The notes beneath the pieces are model-generated. The model worked only from the letters and a program-made list of their open reading frames with translations. It searched no databases and was not told the DNA's origin. A stretch of 6,065 nt of DNA from Paracoccaceae bacterium (GTDB lineage: Bacteria; Pseudomonadota; Alphaproteobacteria; Rhodobacterales; Rhodobacteraceae): NCBI GenBank assembly GCA_003551745.1, contig PUNI01000294.1, forward strand, positions 1-6,065, written 5' to 3'. Below are positions 1 to 5,810 of the stretch, piece after piece. The first letter of the stretch is position 1; every line of letters begins with the position of its first letter. The translations under genes were made by a program, and so were the position numbers.

Positions 1-156
1 CAGGTTGTTGATGGTGTTGTCGATCAGCCATGCTGCGCCCGCCATCAGCAGGAACAGGAACACCACCTGGATCGTCAGCGAGCGATAGCGCTTGTCGCTC
101 AGCAGCATGCCGATGTGAAAGGCGGGTTTCGGCGGACCCTCGCTGATCGTGGCCAT
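1..156 (-). CDS. aapQ: General L-amino-acid ABC transporter permease AapQ (BztB), N-terminal part only
   Basis: The reverse strand encodes 52 residues from an ATG at 156-154 and then runs off the left edge, so only the start of the gene is present. The peptide opens MATISEGPPKPAFHIGMLLS and continues into a hydrophobic helix at about residues 28-46 (core VVFLFLLMAGAAWLI), followed by DNTINNL. This N-terminal pattern is typical of AapQ/BztB, one of two inner-membrane permeases of the AapJQMP (BztABCD) importer of glutamate, aspartate and other L-amino acids. The upstream Shine-Dalgarno is weak (GGGA about 12 nt before the start). The gene follows aapJ on the same strand after 150 bp, as expected for an aapJQMP operon. 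Family identity rests on the short N-terminus plus the aapJ neighbour; no ATP-binding or permease EAA motif is in view. Confidence 0.88.
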   Translation of the reverse strand, partial: MATISEGPPKPAFHIGMLLSDKRYRSLTIQVVFLFLLMAGAAWLIDNTINNL

Positions 157-264
157 CGGCGGTTATCCCACTGCGCCAGGATCCCGAGCGAACCGGCATC
201 CTGAGGAAACGACGACATCCGGCGCGTCGATCTGCGCGCCCCGCGAAAGCACTTCAGGCAAAGG

Positions 265-291
265 CGGGGCGCGCGGTTCGCGCGCGCCCCG
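265..291 (-). terminator. Strong GC hairpin between aapJ and aapQ (attenuator or mRNA-stabilising stem)
   Basis: Positions 266-275 (GGGGCGCGCG) and 281-290 (CGCGCGCCCC) are a perfect 10-bp inverted repeat around a 5-nt loop, extended by one more pair (265 with 291). It lies 15 nt past the aapJ stop. On the reverse strand the stem is followed only by GCCTTTGCC, so there is no real U-tract and full intrinsic termination is doubtful. Hairpins between a binding-protein gene and its permease genes commonly stop or slow some transcription, or protect the upstream message from 3' decay. Either would yield more AapJ than AapQ. The role is inferred; the hairpin itself is certain. Confidence 0.6.
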
Positions 292-306
292 TTTCGGTGG
301 TTCCGA

Positions 307-1323
307 TCAGCGGAACGGCATGGCGTACATCAGGCCACCGTCGGTCCACTGCGCGTTCAGGCCGCGCTCGAGGCCGATGGGCGTCTCGACGCCGATGTGA
401 CGCGCGAAGATCTCGCCGTAGTTGCCGACGGCAGAGATCGCCTGGACGGCCCAGTCGTTGTCGAGCCCGAGCATCTCGCCGAAGCCGCCCTCGACGCCCA
501 GCAGCCGGTTGATGTCGGGCGTGTCGGTGCCCTCGGCCATGCTGGCGACATTCTCGGCGGTGATGCCCTTCTCCTCGGCGTCGATCAGCGCGAAGAGCGT
601 CCAGCGGACGATGCCTTCCCACTGCTTGTCGCCGTCACGCACCACCGGGCCGAGCGGCTCCTTCGAGATCACCTCGGGCAGGATGATGTGCGCCTCGGGG
701 TCGGAGAAGCTGGCCCGGGTCGCGGCGAGGCCCGAGACGTCGGTGGTGTAGACGTCGCAAGCCCCGGCCAGATACTGCTGCTGGGCCTCGGCGTTGGTCT
801 CGATCGGCACCGGCTCGTAATCCATGCCGTTGGCGCGGAAGAAGTCGGCGAGGTTGAGTTCGGTGGTGGTGCCGGTCTGGATGCAGACGGTGGCGCCGTC
901 GAGGTCCATCGCCGAATCCACGCCCATGTCGGCCCCGATCATGAAGCCCTGGCCGTCGTAATAGTTCACGCCGACGAAGGTCAGGTTCAGGTCGATGTCG
1001 CGGGTGAAGGTCCAGGTGGTGTTGCGGGCCAGCATGTCCACCTCGCCCGAGGCGAGCGCGGTGAAGCGGGTCTGACCGGTCGTCGGCACGAAGGTCACCG
1101 CCATCGGGTCTCCGAGCACGGCGGCCGCCACGGCGCGGCAGACATCGACGTCGAAGCCCTGCCATTCGCCGTCCGCATCCGGCGCCGAGAAGCCGGCGAG
1201 GCCGGTCGACACACCACAGTTCAGTTCGCCGCGGGCCTGCACCTCCCCCAGCGTCTGCGCGGCAGCGGCGCCGCCGATCGTTCCGGCGGCTGCAAGCGCT
1301 CCGAGGAACACGGTTCTTTTCAT
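307..1323 (-). CDS. aapJ: General L-amino-acid ABC transporter periplasmic binding protein AapJ (BztA)
   Basis: This 338-residue protein, close to the usual ~340 for AapJ, is the solute-binding subunit of the AapJQMP/BztABCD importer. It captures acidic and other L-amino acids in the periplasm. Residues 1-22 form a Sec signal peptide (MKR, a hydrophobic Ala/Gly-rich core, and AAA before Gln23). The rest fits the family-3 binding-protein fold, with the signature GFDVDVCRAVAAAV at 57-70, RFTAL at 85-90, the ligand-pocket-like LARNTTWT at 98-105, IQTGTTTE at 148-155 and TTDVSGL at 193-199. It ends GGLMYAMPFR. The ATG at 1323-1321 was chosen because it begins the signal peptide and has an AGGATGAGGT Shine-Dalgarno just upstream. 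The frame stays open to about 1524, but that extension resembles no leader and contains the probable promoter. aapQ follows downstream, while the upstream aminotransferase is 333 bp away, so aapJ probably has its own promoter. Confidence 0.96.
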   Translation of the reverse strand: MKRTVFLGALAAAGTIGGAAAAQTLGEVQARGELNCGVSTGLAGFSAPDADGEWQGFDVDVCRAVAAAVLGDPMAVTFVPTTGQTRFTALASGEVDMLARNTTWTFTRDIDLNLTFVGVNYYDGQGFMIGADMGVDSAMDLDGATVCIQTGTTTELNLADFFRANGMDYEPVPIETNAEAQQQYLAGACDVYTTDVSGLAATRASFSDPEAHIILPEVISKEPLGPVVRDGDKQWEGIVRWTLFALIDAEEKGITAENVASMAEGTDTPDINRLLGVEGGFGEMLGLDNDWAVQAISAVGNYGEIFARHIGVETPIGLERGLNAQWTDGGLMYAMPFR

Positions 1324-1384
1324 TTCGACCTCATCCTGTTGTTCGTTTTTCGGGCCTGCCATGCCGAACACGGCAGCACCGACG

Positions 1385-1401
1385 CGGTCATGCTGTGACC
1401 G
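1385..1401. promoter_or_regulatory. 17-bp palindrome in the aapJ leader (possible operator or mRNA hairpin)
   Basis: CGGTCA-TGCTG-TGACCG has perfect 6-bp arms around a 5-bp centre, about 62 bp before the aapJ start codon. It falls downstream of the candidate -10 box, so it could be a repressor site blocking elongation or initiation, or a small stem in the leader RNA. I do not recognise it as the site of a particular regulator. Short palindromes also arise by chance in GC-rich DNA. Confidence 0.35.
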
Positions 1402-1426
1402 GCATTCCCGCTCATCGGCAATGCAA

Positions 1427-1454
1427 ATTCCTACGATTCCGGTCGCGCAGTCAA
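1427..1454 (-). promoter_or_regulatory. aapJ: Candidate sigma-70-type promoter of aapJ
   Basis: On the reverse strand a TTGACT -35 box (1454-1449, five of six consensus bases) is followed after 16 bp by AGGAAT (1432-1427, three of six). The -10 is weak, but a conserved TTGAC with a poor -10 is common in alphaproteobacteria. Transcription would start near 1420, leaving a leader of roughly 100 nt. A sigma-54 (GG-N10-GC) arrangement was looked for around the nearby TTTGCA and does not have the right spacing. Confidence 0.4.
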
Positions 1455-1482
1455 CAAAGCAGTCCTGCGCGCGCATAATTTG

Positions 1483-1499
1483 TTCGCGAATGCCGCGAA
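1483..1499. promoter_or_regulatory. 17-bp palindrome just upstream of the aapJ -35 box
   Basis: TTCGCG-AATGC-CGCGAA has perfect 6-bp arms and a 5-bp centre. It ends about 29 bp before the candidate aapJ -35 box, where an activator would normally bind. Its arm sequence differs from the palindrome at 1385-1401, although the 6-5-6 geometry is the same. The binding protein is unknown, and chance occurrence cannot be excluded. Confidence 0.3.
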
Positions 1500-1595
1500 A
1501 ATCGGCGGCAGCCGAAGGGGTCACGTGCCGCGCTCCGACGCCGCGACGAACTGGCCGTAGAGACGGAAGCAGCTTGTGCGCCGAGGTGCCGGGGC

Positions 1596-1641
1596 GCTGC
1601 GGGCGTGCTGACCGCCGCTCCGCTTCGGCGCGCGCCGCAGC
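1596..1641 (-). terminator. Possible stem-loop after the aminotransferase gene
   Basis: GCTGCGG (1596-1602) and CCGCAGC (1635-1641) are perfect 7-bp arms, and further partial pairing is possible inside a 32-bp loop. It begins 15 nt beyond the aminotransferase stop. There is no T-run on the reverse strand, so it is at most a weak or Rho-assisted terminator, or an mRNA 3'-end stem. Confidence 0.22.
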
Positions 1642-1656
1642 CTCCGCCGGTTGCCG

Positions 1657-2982
1657 TCAGTCGAGCGCGGTCAGCACCGTGCCGATGGTCTCGACGATGC
1701 GGTCGATCTGCGGTTTCTCGACGATCAGCGGCGGCGACAGCGCGATGATGTCGCCGGTGGTGCGGATCAGCACGCCCTTCTCATAGGCTTCGAGGAAGGC
1801 CGAGAAGGCCCGCTTGGTGGGCGCACCGGCCAATGGCTCCAGCTCGATCGCGCCGATCAGGCCCATGTTGCGTATGTCGATGACGTGGCGCGTGCCCTTC
1901 AGGCTGTGCAGCGCCTCCTGCCAGTAGGGCGCGATCTCGGCGCAGCGCTCGAACAGCGCGTCCTCGCGATAGGTCTCCAGCGTGGCGATGCCGGCGGCCG
2001 AGGCGATCGGATTGCCGGAATAGGTGTAGCCGTGGAAGAGCTCGATCAGATGCTCCGGCCCCTGCATGAAGGCATCGTGGATCTCGGCCGTCGTCAGCAC
2101 CGCACCCATCGGGATGACGCCGTTGGTCAGACCCTTGGCGCAGGTGATCATGTCGGGCAGCACATCCATGTGCTGGGCGGCGAAGGGGCTGCCCAGACGC
2201 CCGAAGCCGGTGATGACCTCGTCGAAGATCAGCAGGATGCCATGCCGGGTGCAGATCTCGCGCAGCCGTTCCAGATATCCCTTCGGCGGAAGCAGAACGC
2301 CCGTGGAGCCCGCGACCGGCTCGACGATGCAGGCGGCGATGGTTTCGGCGCCATGCAGCGCGACGATCCGCTCCAGCTCGTCGGCCAGATGCGCACCATG
2401 CGCGGGCTGGCCCTTCGTCCAGGCGTTCTCGGGCAGATGGGTGTTGGGCAGGTGGTCGACGCCGGTGAGCAGGCTGCCGAACATGCGGCGGTTGTTGACG
2501 ATGCCGCCGACCGAGATGCCGCCGAAGTTCACCCCGTGATAGCCCCGCTCGCGTCCGATCAGGCGCGTCCGGCTGCCCTCGCCGCGGGCCCGGTGCCAGG
2601 CGATGGCGATCTTCAGCGCGGTCTCCACGCTTTCCGAGCCCGAGTTGGCGAAGAACACATGGTCCATGTTCTCGGGCGCAATGCCGATCAGCCGGTTGGC
2701 CAGCTCGAAGGCGAGCGGGTGGCCCATCTGGAAGGCCGGCGCATAGTCGAGTTCGGCCGCCTGCCGCTGGATCGCCTCGACGATCCGGGGCCGCTTGTGC
2801 CCGGCGTTGCAGCACCAGAGCCCCGCCGTGCCGTCGAGCACCTGCCGACCGTCGGAGGTGGTATAGTACATCCCCTCGGCCGCCACGAACATCCGCGGCG
2901 CCTTCTTGAACTGCCGGTTGGCGGTGAACGGCATCCAGAAGGCATTGAGGTCGTTGGGCGGTGGCGTGCGGTCGAGGGCCAT
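1657..2982 (-). CDS. Omega-amino-acid (beta-alanine):pyruvate aminotransferase, class III, PLP-dependent
   Basis: This 441-residue protein is a fold-type I, class-III aminotransferase that moves an omega-amino group (beta-alanine, and often putrescine-like amines or taurine relatives) to pyruvate, probably in the cytoplasm. Motifs in order: LNAFWMPFTANRQFKK (12-27) and GLWCCNAGH (54-62), typical of this subfamily, with Trp56 at the substrate pocket; SGSES (114-118) for PLP phosphate; GYHG (147-150) with the ring-stacking aromatic; FDEVITGFGR (253-262) with Asp254 for the PLP nitrogen; CAKGLTNG (281-288) with Lys283 as the Schiff-base lysine; HGYTYSGNP (317-325); and IRTTGD (406-411), whose Arg407 matches the carboxylate-binding 'flipping' arginine of omega-transaminases. 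It closely resembles Pseudomonas beta-alanine:pyruvate transaminase (BauA type) as I recall that sequence. The ATG at 2982-2980 fits the usual N-terminus and has GGGAG about 8 nt upstream; the open frame to 3165 crosses the promoter. All catalytic residues are present. The exact amine donor cannot be read from sequence. Confidence 0.95.
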   Translation of the reverse strand: MALDRTPPPNDLNAFWMPFTANRQFKKAPRMFVAAEGMYYTTSDGRQVLDGTAGLWCCNAGHKRPRIVEAIQRQAAELDYAPAFQMGHPLAFELANRLIGIAPENMDHVFFANSGSESVETALKIAIAWHRARGEGSRTRLIGRERGYHGVNFGGISVGGIVNNRRMFGSLLTGVDHLPNTHLPENAWTKGQPAHGAHLADELERIVALHGAETIAACIVEPVAGSTGVLLPPKGYLERLREICTRHGILLIFDEVITGFGRLGSPFAAQHMDVLPDMITCAKGLTNGVIPMGAVLTTAEIHDAFMQGPEHLIELFHGYTYSGNPIASAAGIATLETYREDALFERCAEIAPYWQEALHSLKGTRHVIDIRNMGLIGAIELEPLAGAPTKRAFSAFLEAYEKGVLIRTTGDIIALSPPLIVEKPQIDRIVETIGTVLTALD

Positions 2983-3050
2983 GTCGGATGCTCCCGGCAG
3001 AAGGTGGCCGCGGCTCGGTGGGGTGCGCGACCCGCCAACGGCATCATTGG

Positions 3051-3078
3051 ACGGTATCAGAGGCCGGCGGGCAGTCAA
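3051..3078 (-). promoter_or_regulatory. Candidate promoter of the aminotransferase gene, extended -10 type
   Basis: On the reverse strand TTGACT (3078-3073) is followed after 16 bp by TACCGT (3056-3051). The -10 is directly preceded by TGA, giving a TGN extended -10 that can offset the weak hexamer. Transcription would start near 3044, leaving a leader of about 60 nt with the GGGAG ribosome site. Confidence 0.45.
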
Positions 3079-3181
3079 GGAAGGCCGCCCGCGGCCCGAG
3101 CGAGACGCCCGAGCGACTGGCCCACGCCAATGCCGGTTGAAATGTAGGTCGACGACGAGCGGCAAGCAGGACAGGCGGCCA

Positions 3182-3209
3182 TTGCGCCACCGGCGCGGCC
3201 GTCTATGTT
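3182..3209 (+). promoter_or_regulatory. Candidate promoter of the protease-oxidoreductase pair
   Basis: TTGCGC (3182-3187), a 16-bp spacer and TATGTT (3204-3209, four of six -10 consensus bases) precede the protease gene, with a predicted start near 3216. The -35 match is only three of six, so this is a weak prediction. The leader would be very short and would consist mainly of the purine-rich ribosome site AGGAGGTGGGGGAGAGG. Confidence 0.27.
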
Positions 3210-3233
3210 GGCGGCAGGAGGTGGGGGAGAGGC

Positions 3234-4316
3234 ATGACCTGGTCGTTCAGCATCGGCACCTTCCTTGGCTCCGAGCTTCGGGTGCACGCCACCTTCTTCC
3301 TGCTGCTGCTCTGGGTCGGTGCGGTCGCCTATGTCGCGGTGGGCCCGGTGGCGGCGCTGGTCAACATCGGCTTCATCCTGGTGCTCTTCGCCTGCGTCGT
3401 GGCCCATGAATACGGGCACGCGCTGATGGCGCGCCGCTATGGAATCGCCACGCCCGACATCACGCTCCTGCCCATCGGCGGCATGGCGCGGCTGGAGCGG
3501 ATGCCGGAGAAGCCCGGTCAGGAGATCGCCGTGGCGCTGGCCGGGCCGGCGGTGAACGTACTGATCTTTCTTATTCTGGTCGTCGTCTTCCGGGTCGATA
3601 TCGACGTCGACACCCTGACCCAGATCGAGGATCCGCGCGAGGGCTTCATGGCGCGGGTGGCCGTGGTCAACCTGTTCCTCGTGCTCTTCAACATGCTGCC
3701 GGCCTTCCCGATGGATGGCGGGCGGGTGTTCCGCGCCGTCCTCTCGATCTGGATGCCCCGAGTGCGGGCGACGCAGGTCGCGGCGACGGCCGGGCAGGTG
3801 ATGGCCTTCGTCTTCGGTTTCCTCGGTCTCTTTACCGTCAACCCGCTGCTCATCCTCATCGCCGTCTTCATCTTCATCGCCGCCGGTGCCGAGAGCAGCT
3901 TCGTGGCGATGCAGGATTTCGGCCGCCACACCGGCGTCCGCGAGGCGATGATCACCAGGTTCGAGACGCTGCAGGAGGATGCCTCGCTCAACGAGGCCGC
4001 CGCCGCGCTGATCCGCACCACTCAGCACGAGTTTCCGGTGATCGACCACCGCGGCCGCATGGTCGGCATCCTGACCCGCCGCGCGCTCTACGCCGCGCTC
4101 GGCGAGGAGGAGGGCCGGCGGATGCGGCCGATCACGCCCCATGTCGACCGCGACGTGCCCACCGTGCCCCTGAACGCCCCGCTGGAGGCGGCCATGGAAG
4201 CGATGGCGAAGAAGCAGAGCCCCGCGGTGGGTGTTCTCAGCCCCTCCGGCGGCCTGATCGGCTATGTCACGCACGAGAACATCGGCGAGCTGATGGTCGT
4301 CTCGGGCCGGGCCTGA
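3234..4316 (+). CDS. CBS-domain site-2 (M50B) intramembrane metalloprotease
   Basis: This 360-residue protein is an inner-membrane zinc protease of the SpoIVFB/Rip3-like M50B group, which cuts substrates inside the membrane, often membrane-bound anti-sigma or signalling proteins. Hydrophobic segments lie at about 18-36, 40-57, 98-119, 140-157 and 186-219. The zinc site is HEYGH at 58-62 with catalytic Glu59; AGPAVN (103-108) is the family GP motif; and FNMLPAFPMDGGR (152-164) supplies the third ligand, Asp161. A C-terminal CBS pair follows (about 232-290 and 296-356), ending in GGLIGYVTHENIGELM. CBS pairs usually bind adenine nucleotides, so activity may respond to energy state (known for the domain, inferred here). 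The start ATG has AGGAGG 12 nt and GGGAG 4 nt upstream. The oxidoreductase gene begins 22 bp after the stop, suggesting co-transcription. The zinc ligands and catalytic Glu are all intact. No substrate, sigma factor or anti-sigma gene is in the window. Confidence 0.94.
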   Translation: MTWSFSIGTFLGSELRVHATFFLLLLWVGAVAYVAVGPVAALVNIGFILVLFACVVAHEYGHALMARRYGIATPDITLLPIGGMARLERMPEKPGQEIAVALAGPAVNVLIFLILVVVFRVDIDVDTLTQIEDPREGFMARVAVVNLFLVLFNMLPAFPMDGGRVFRAVLSIWMPRVRATQVAATAGQVMAFVFGFLGLFTVNPLLILIAVFIFIAAGAESSFVAMQDFGRHTGVREAMITRFETLQEDASLNEAAAALIRTTQHEFPVIDHRGRMVGILTRRALYAALGEEEGRRMRPITPHVDRDVPTVPLNAPLEAAMEAMAKKQSPAVGVLSPSGGLIGYVTHENIGELMVVSGRA

Positions 4317-4338
4317 GCACGGGGGAGGAGAGCGCAGC

Positions 4339-5640
4339 GTGAACCTGCACGGACTGCTGGCGGCTCGGGCCGGGGAAGGCCGGCCGATCCGCGTGGCGCT
4401 GATCGGCGCCGGCAAGTTCGGGGCCATGTTCCTGGCGCAGGTGCCGCGGCTTCCGGGGCTCGAGGTGGTCACCATCGCCGATCTCGCCCCCGACCGGGCG
4501 CGGGCGACCTGCCGCAGCGTGGGCTGGGACGCCGGCCGCATCGCCGCCACCCGCTTCATCGAGGACGGGGCCGAGGCGGCGCGCGGGGCCGAGGTGGTGA
4601 TCGAGGCGACCGGCGCGCCCGAGGCGGGGCTCGCCCATGCCCGAGCCGCGCTCGCCGAGGGCGCCCATGTGGTGATGGTCAATGTCGAGGCCGACGTGCT
4701 GGCCGGCCCGGTGCTGGCGGCCGAGGCGCGCGCCGCGGGCCTCGTCTATTCCATGGCCTATGGCGACCAGCCCGCGCTCGTGGCCGAGCTGGTGGACTGG
4801 GCGCGCGCCGCCGGCTTCACCGTCGCCGCCGCCGGCAAGGGCACGAAATACCTGCCCGCCTATCACGCCGTCACCCCCGACGAGGTCTGGCAGCACTATG
4901 GCCTCAGCTCCGAGGAGGCGGCCGCGGCGGGCATGAACCCGCAGATGTTCAACTCCTTCCTCGACGGCACCAAATCGGCCATCGAGATGGTGGCGATCGC
5001 CAATGCCTGTGGCCTCGACGTGCCGCGGGACGGGCTCGGCTTCCCGCCCTGCGGGGTCGACGATCTGGCCCATGTGCTGCGCCCGCACGCCCTCGGCGGC
5101 CAGCTCGAGGGCGAGGGCATGGTCGAGGTGGTCTCGTCGCTGGAACGCGACGGGCGCCCGGTGTTCCGCGACCTGCGCTGGGGCGTCTATGTGGTGATCA
5201 GGGCCGAGAGCGACTATGCGGCGGCCTGTTTCCGCCAGTACGGGCTGCCCACCGATGCGACCGGGCGCTATGCGGCGATGTACAAGCCCTTTCATCTCAT
5301 CGGGATGGAGCTGTCGATCTCGGTTCTCTCGGCCGCGCTGCGGCGCGAGCCGACCGGGCAGGCGCGGGTCTGGCGCGGCGATGCCGTGGCGGTGGCGAAG
5401 CGCGCGCTCAGGGCCGGCGACCGGCTCGACGGCGAGGGCGGGCGCACGGTCTGGGGCAAGGCGATCCCGGCGGCACGGTCGCGGGATCTCGCCGCCCTGC
5501 CGATCGGGCTCGCCCATGGCGTGGCGCTGACGCGGGACGTGGCCGCCGGGGCGATCCTGACCGAGGCCGATGTCGCGCTCGACGCAGACCGCCCGGCGCT
5601 GGCGCTGCGCCGCGCGCTCGACGGCTTTGTCGCCGGATGA
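4339..5640 (+). CDS. SAF-domain NAD(P)-dependent oxidoreductase (homoserine-dehydrogenase-like)
   Basis: This 433-residue protein has an N-terminal Rossmann domain (IRVALIGAGKFG, 17-28, with the GxGxxG-type loop; VVTIAD at 43-48 ends in an acidic residue that suggests NAD rather than NADP). VVIEATGAPEAG (86-97) and HVVMVNVEADV (110-120) resemble homoserine-dehydrogenase-like enzymes. The central part carries blocks I recall as conserved in this family: AGKGTKYLPAYH (165-176), NPQMFNSFLDGTKSAIEM (200-217), PPCGVDDL (236-243), RDLRWGVYVV (277-286) and YKPFHLIGMELSISVL (315-330). Residues about 345-420 form a SAF domain, the fold also seen in FlgA and altronate dehydratase, which explains why relatives are mislabelled as flagellar proteins. 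The start is GTG at 4339, supported by GGAGGAG 8 nt upstream and by the correct N-terminus; no ATG lies between it and the previous gene. It is 22 bp behind the protease gene. The substrate is unknown, and true homoserine dehydrogenase activity is unlikely. Confidence 0.92.
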   Translation: MNLHGLLAARAGEGRPIRVALIGAGKFGAMFLAQVPRLPGLEVVTIADLAPDRARATCRSVGWDAGRIAATRFIEDGAEAARGAEVVIEATGAPEAGLAHARAALAEGAHVVMVNVEADVLAGPVLAAEARAAGLVYSMAYGDQPALVAELVDWARAAGFTVAAAGKGTKYLPAYHAVTPDEVWQHYGLSSEEAAAAGMNPQMFNSFLDGTKSAIEMVAIANACGLDVPRDGLGFPPCGVDDLAHVLRPHALGGQLEGEGMVEVVSSLERDGRPVFRDLRWGVYVVIRAESDYAAACFRQYGLPTDATGRYAAMYKPFHLIGMELSISVLSAALRREPTGQARVWRGDAVAVAKRALRAGDRLDGEGGRTVWGKAIPAARSRDLAALPIGLAHGVALTRDVAAGAILTEADVALDADRPALALRRALDGFVAG

Positions 5641-5650
5641 GCGCCCGCTG

Positions 5651-5669
5651 CTGCCCGGTTTTCGGGCAG
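5651..5669 (+). terminator. Hairpin after the oxidoreductase gene, likely terminator
   Basis: CTGCCCG (5651-5657), a GTTTT loop and CGGGCAG (5663-5669) form a perfect 7-bp stem 10 nt past the stop codon. It can compete with a second stem using GGCAG and CTGCC (5665-5677). No T-run follows, so it would be a weak intrinsic or Rho-assisted terminator separating this pair from potF. Confidence 0.4.
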
Positions 5670-5689
5670 GCCCTGCCTCCCGCAAAGAA

Positions 5690-5754
5690 TTGACTGCGCG
5701 CCGGCCGCCGGCGATGCCCGACGCTTGTTTTCTTGAGGGGCGCGGGGCTAAACC
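5690..5754 (+). promoter_or_regulatory. Promoter region of the polyamine-binding-protein gene (two alternative box sets)
   Basis: TTGACT at 5690-5695 is a good -35 box and is followed by the perfect palindrome CGCCGG-CCG-CCGGCG (5699-5713), but at 16-18 bp only poor -10 sequences occur (GATGCC). Further down, TTGTTT (5725-5730), 18 bp and TAAACC (5749-5754) form an alternative with a short leader. I cannot decide between them; the first might be a regulator site rather than the promoter itself. Confidence 0.3.
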
Positions 5755-5810
5755 ATGAGGGCGCCACGGCGCCGGACCGCTCGGGCGCCACAGCAGGGAA
5801 GGATCAACCG

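Larger units (their letters stand above)
1324..1656. other. Non-coding region between the aminotransferase gene and aapJ
   Basis: No credible gene is seen in these 333 bp on either strand. The open frames crossing it lack good ribosome sites and only extend from neighbouring genes. It holds the candidate aapJ promoter, two short palindromes flanking it, and, near the aminotransferase stop, an imperfect inverted repeat. The stretch around 1420-1500 is less GC-rich than the surrounding genes, as expected for a control region. Confidence 0.7.

Noticed and set aside
397..1398. Long open frame on the plus strand opposite aapJ (333 codons)
   Set aside because: It is the mirror frame of a high-GC gene, rich in Arg, Gly, His and Asp with no recognisable domain or ribosome site. 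The reverse strand holds a complete AapJ.
1415..1450. Sigma-54 promoter near TTTGCA upstream of aapJ
   Set aside because: The GG pair that should sit ten bases before the GC is absent at the required distance; the nearest GG is 16 bases from the GC, not 12.
1324..1524. Longer N-terminus for AapJ starting at 1524
   Set aside because: The extra 67 residues precede an obvious signal peptide with its own ribosome site, and the stretch includes promoter-like boxes.
1651..3147. Long open frame on the plus strand opposite the aminotransferase (498 codons)
   Set aside because: It covers the aminotransferase almost exactly, has a composition typical of a codon-bias shadow, and shows no family motif.
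2983..3165. Longer N-terminus for the aminotransferase starting at 3165
   Set aside because: The family begins just before the LNAFWMPF block, the start at 2982 has a GGGAG site, and the extension overlaps the predicted extended -10 promoter.
3075..4682. 535-codon reverse-strand frame across the protease and oxidoreductase genes
   Set aside because: It spans two clear forward genes and the gap between them, and its product is a low-complexity His/Asp/Arg-rich string with no domain.
4267..5685. 472-codon reverse-strand frame opposite the oxidoreductase
   Set aside because: It is an antisense shadow of a gene with recognisable Rossmann and SAF domains; it has no plausible start signal or motif.
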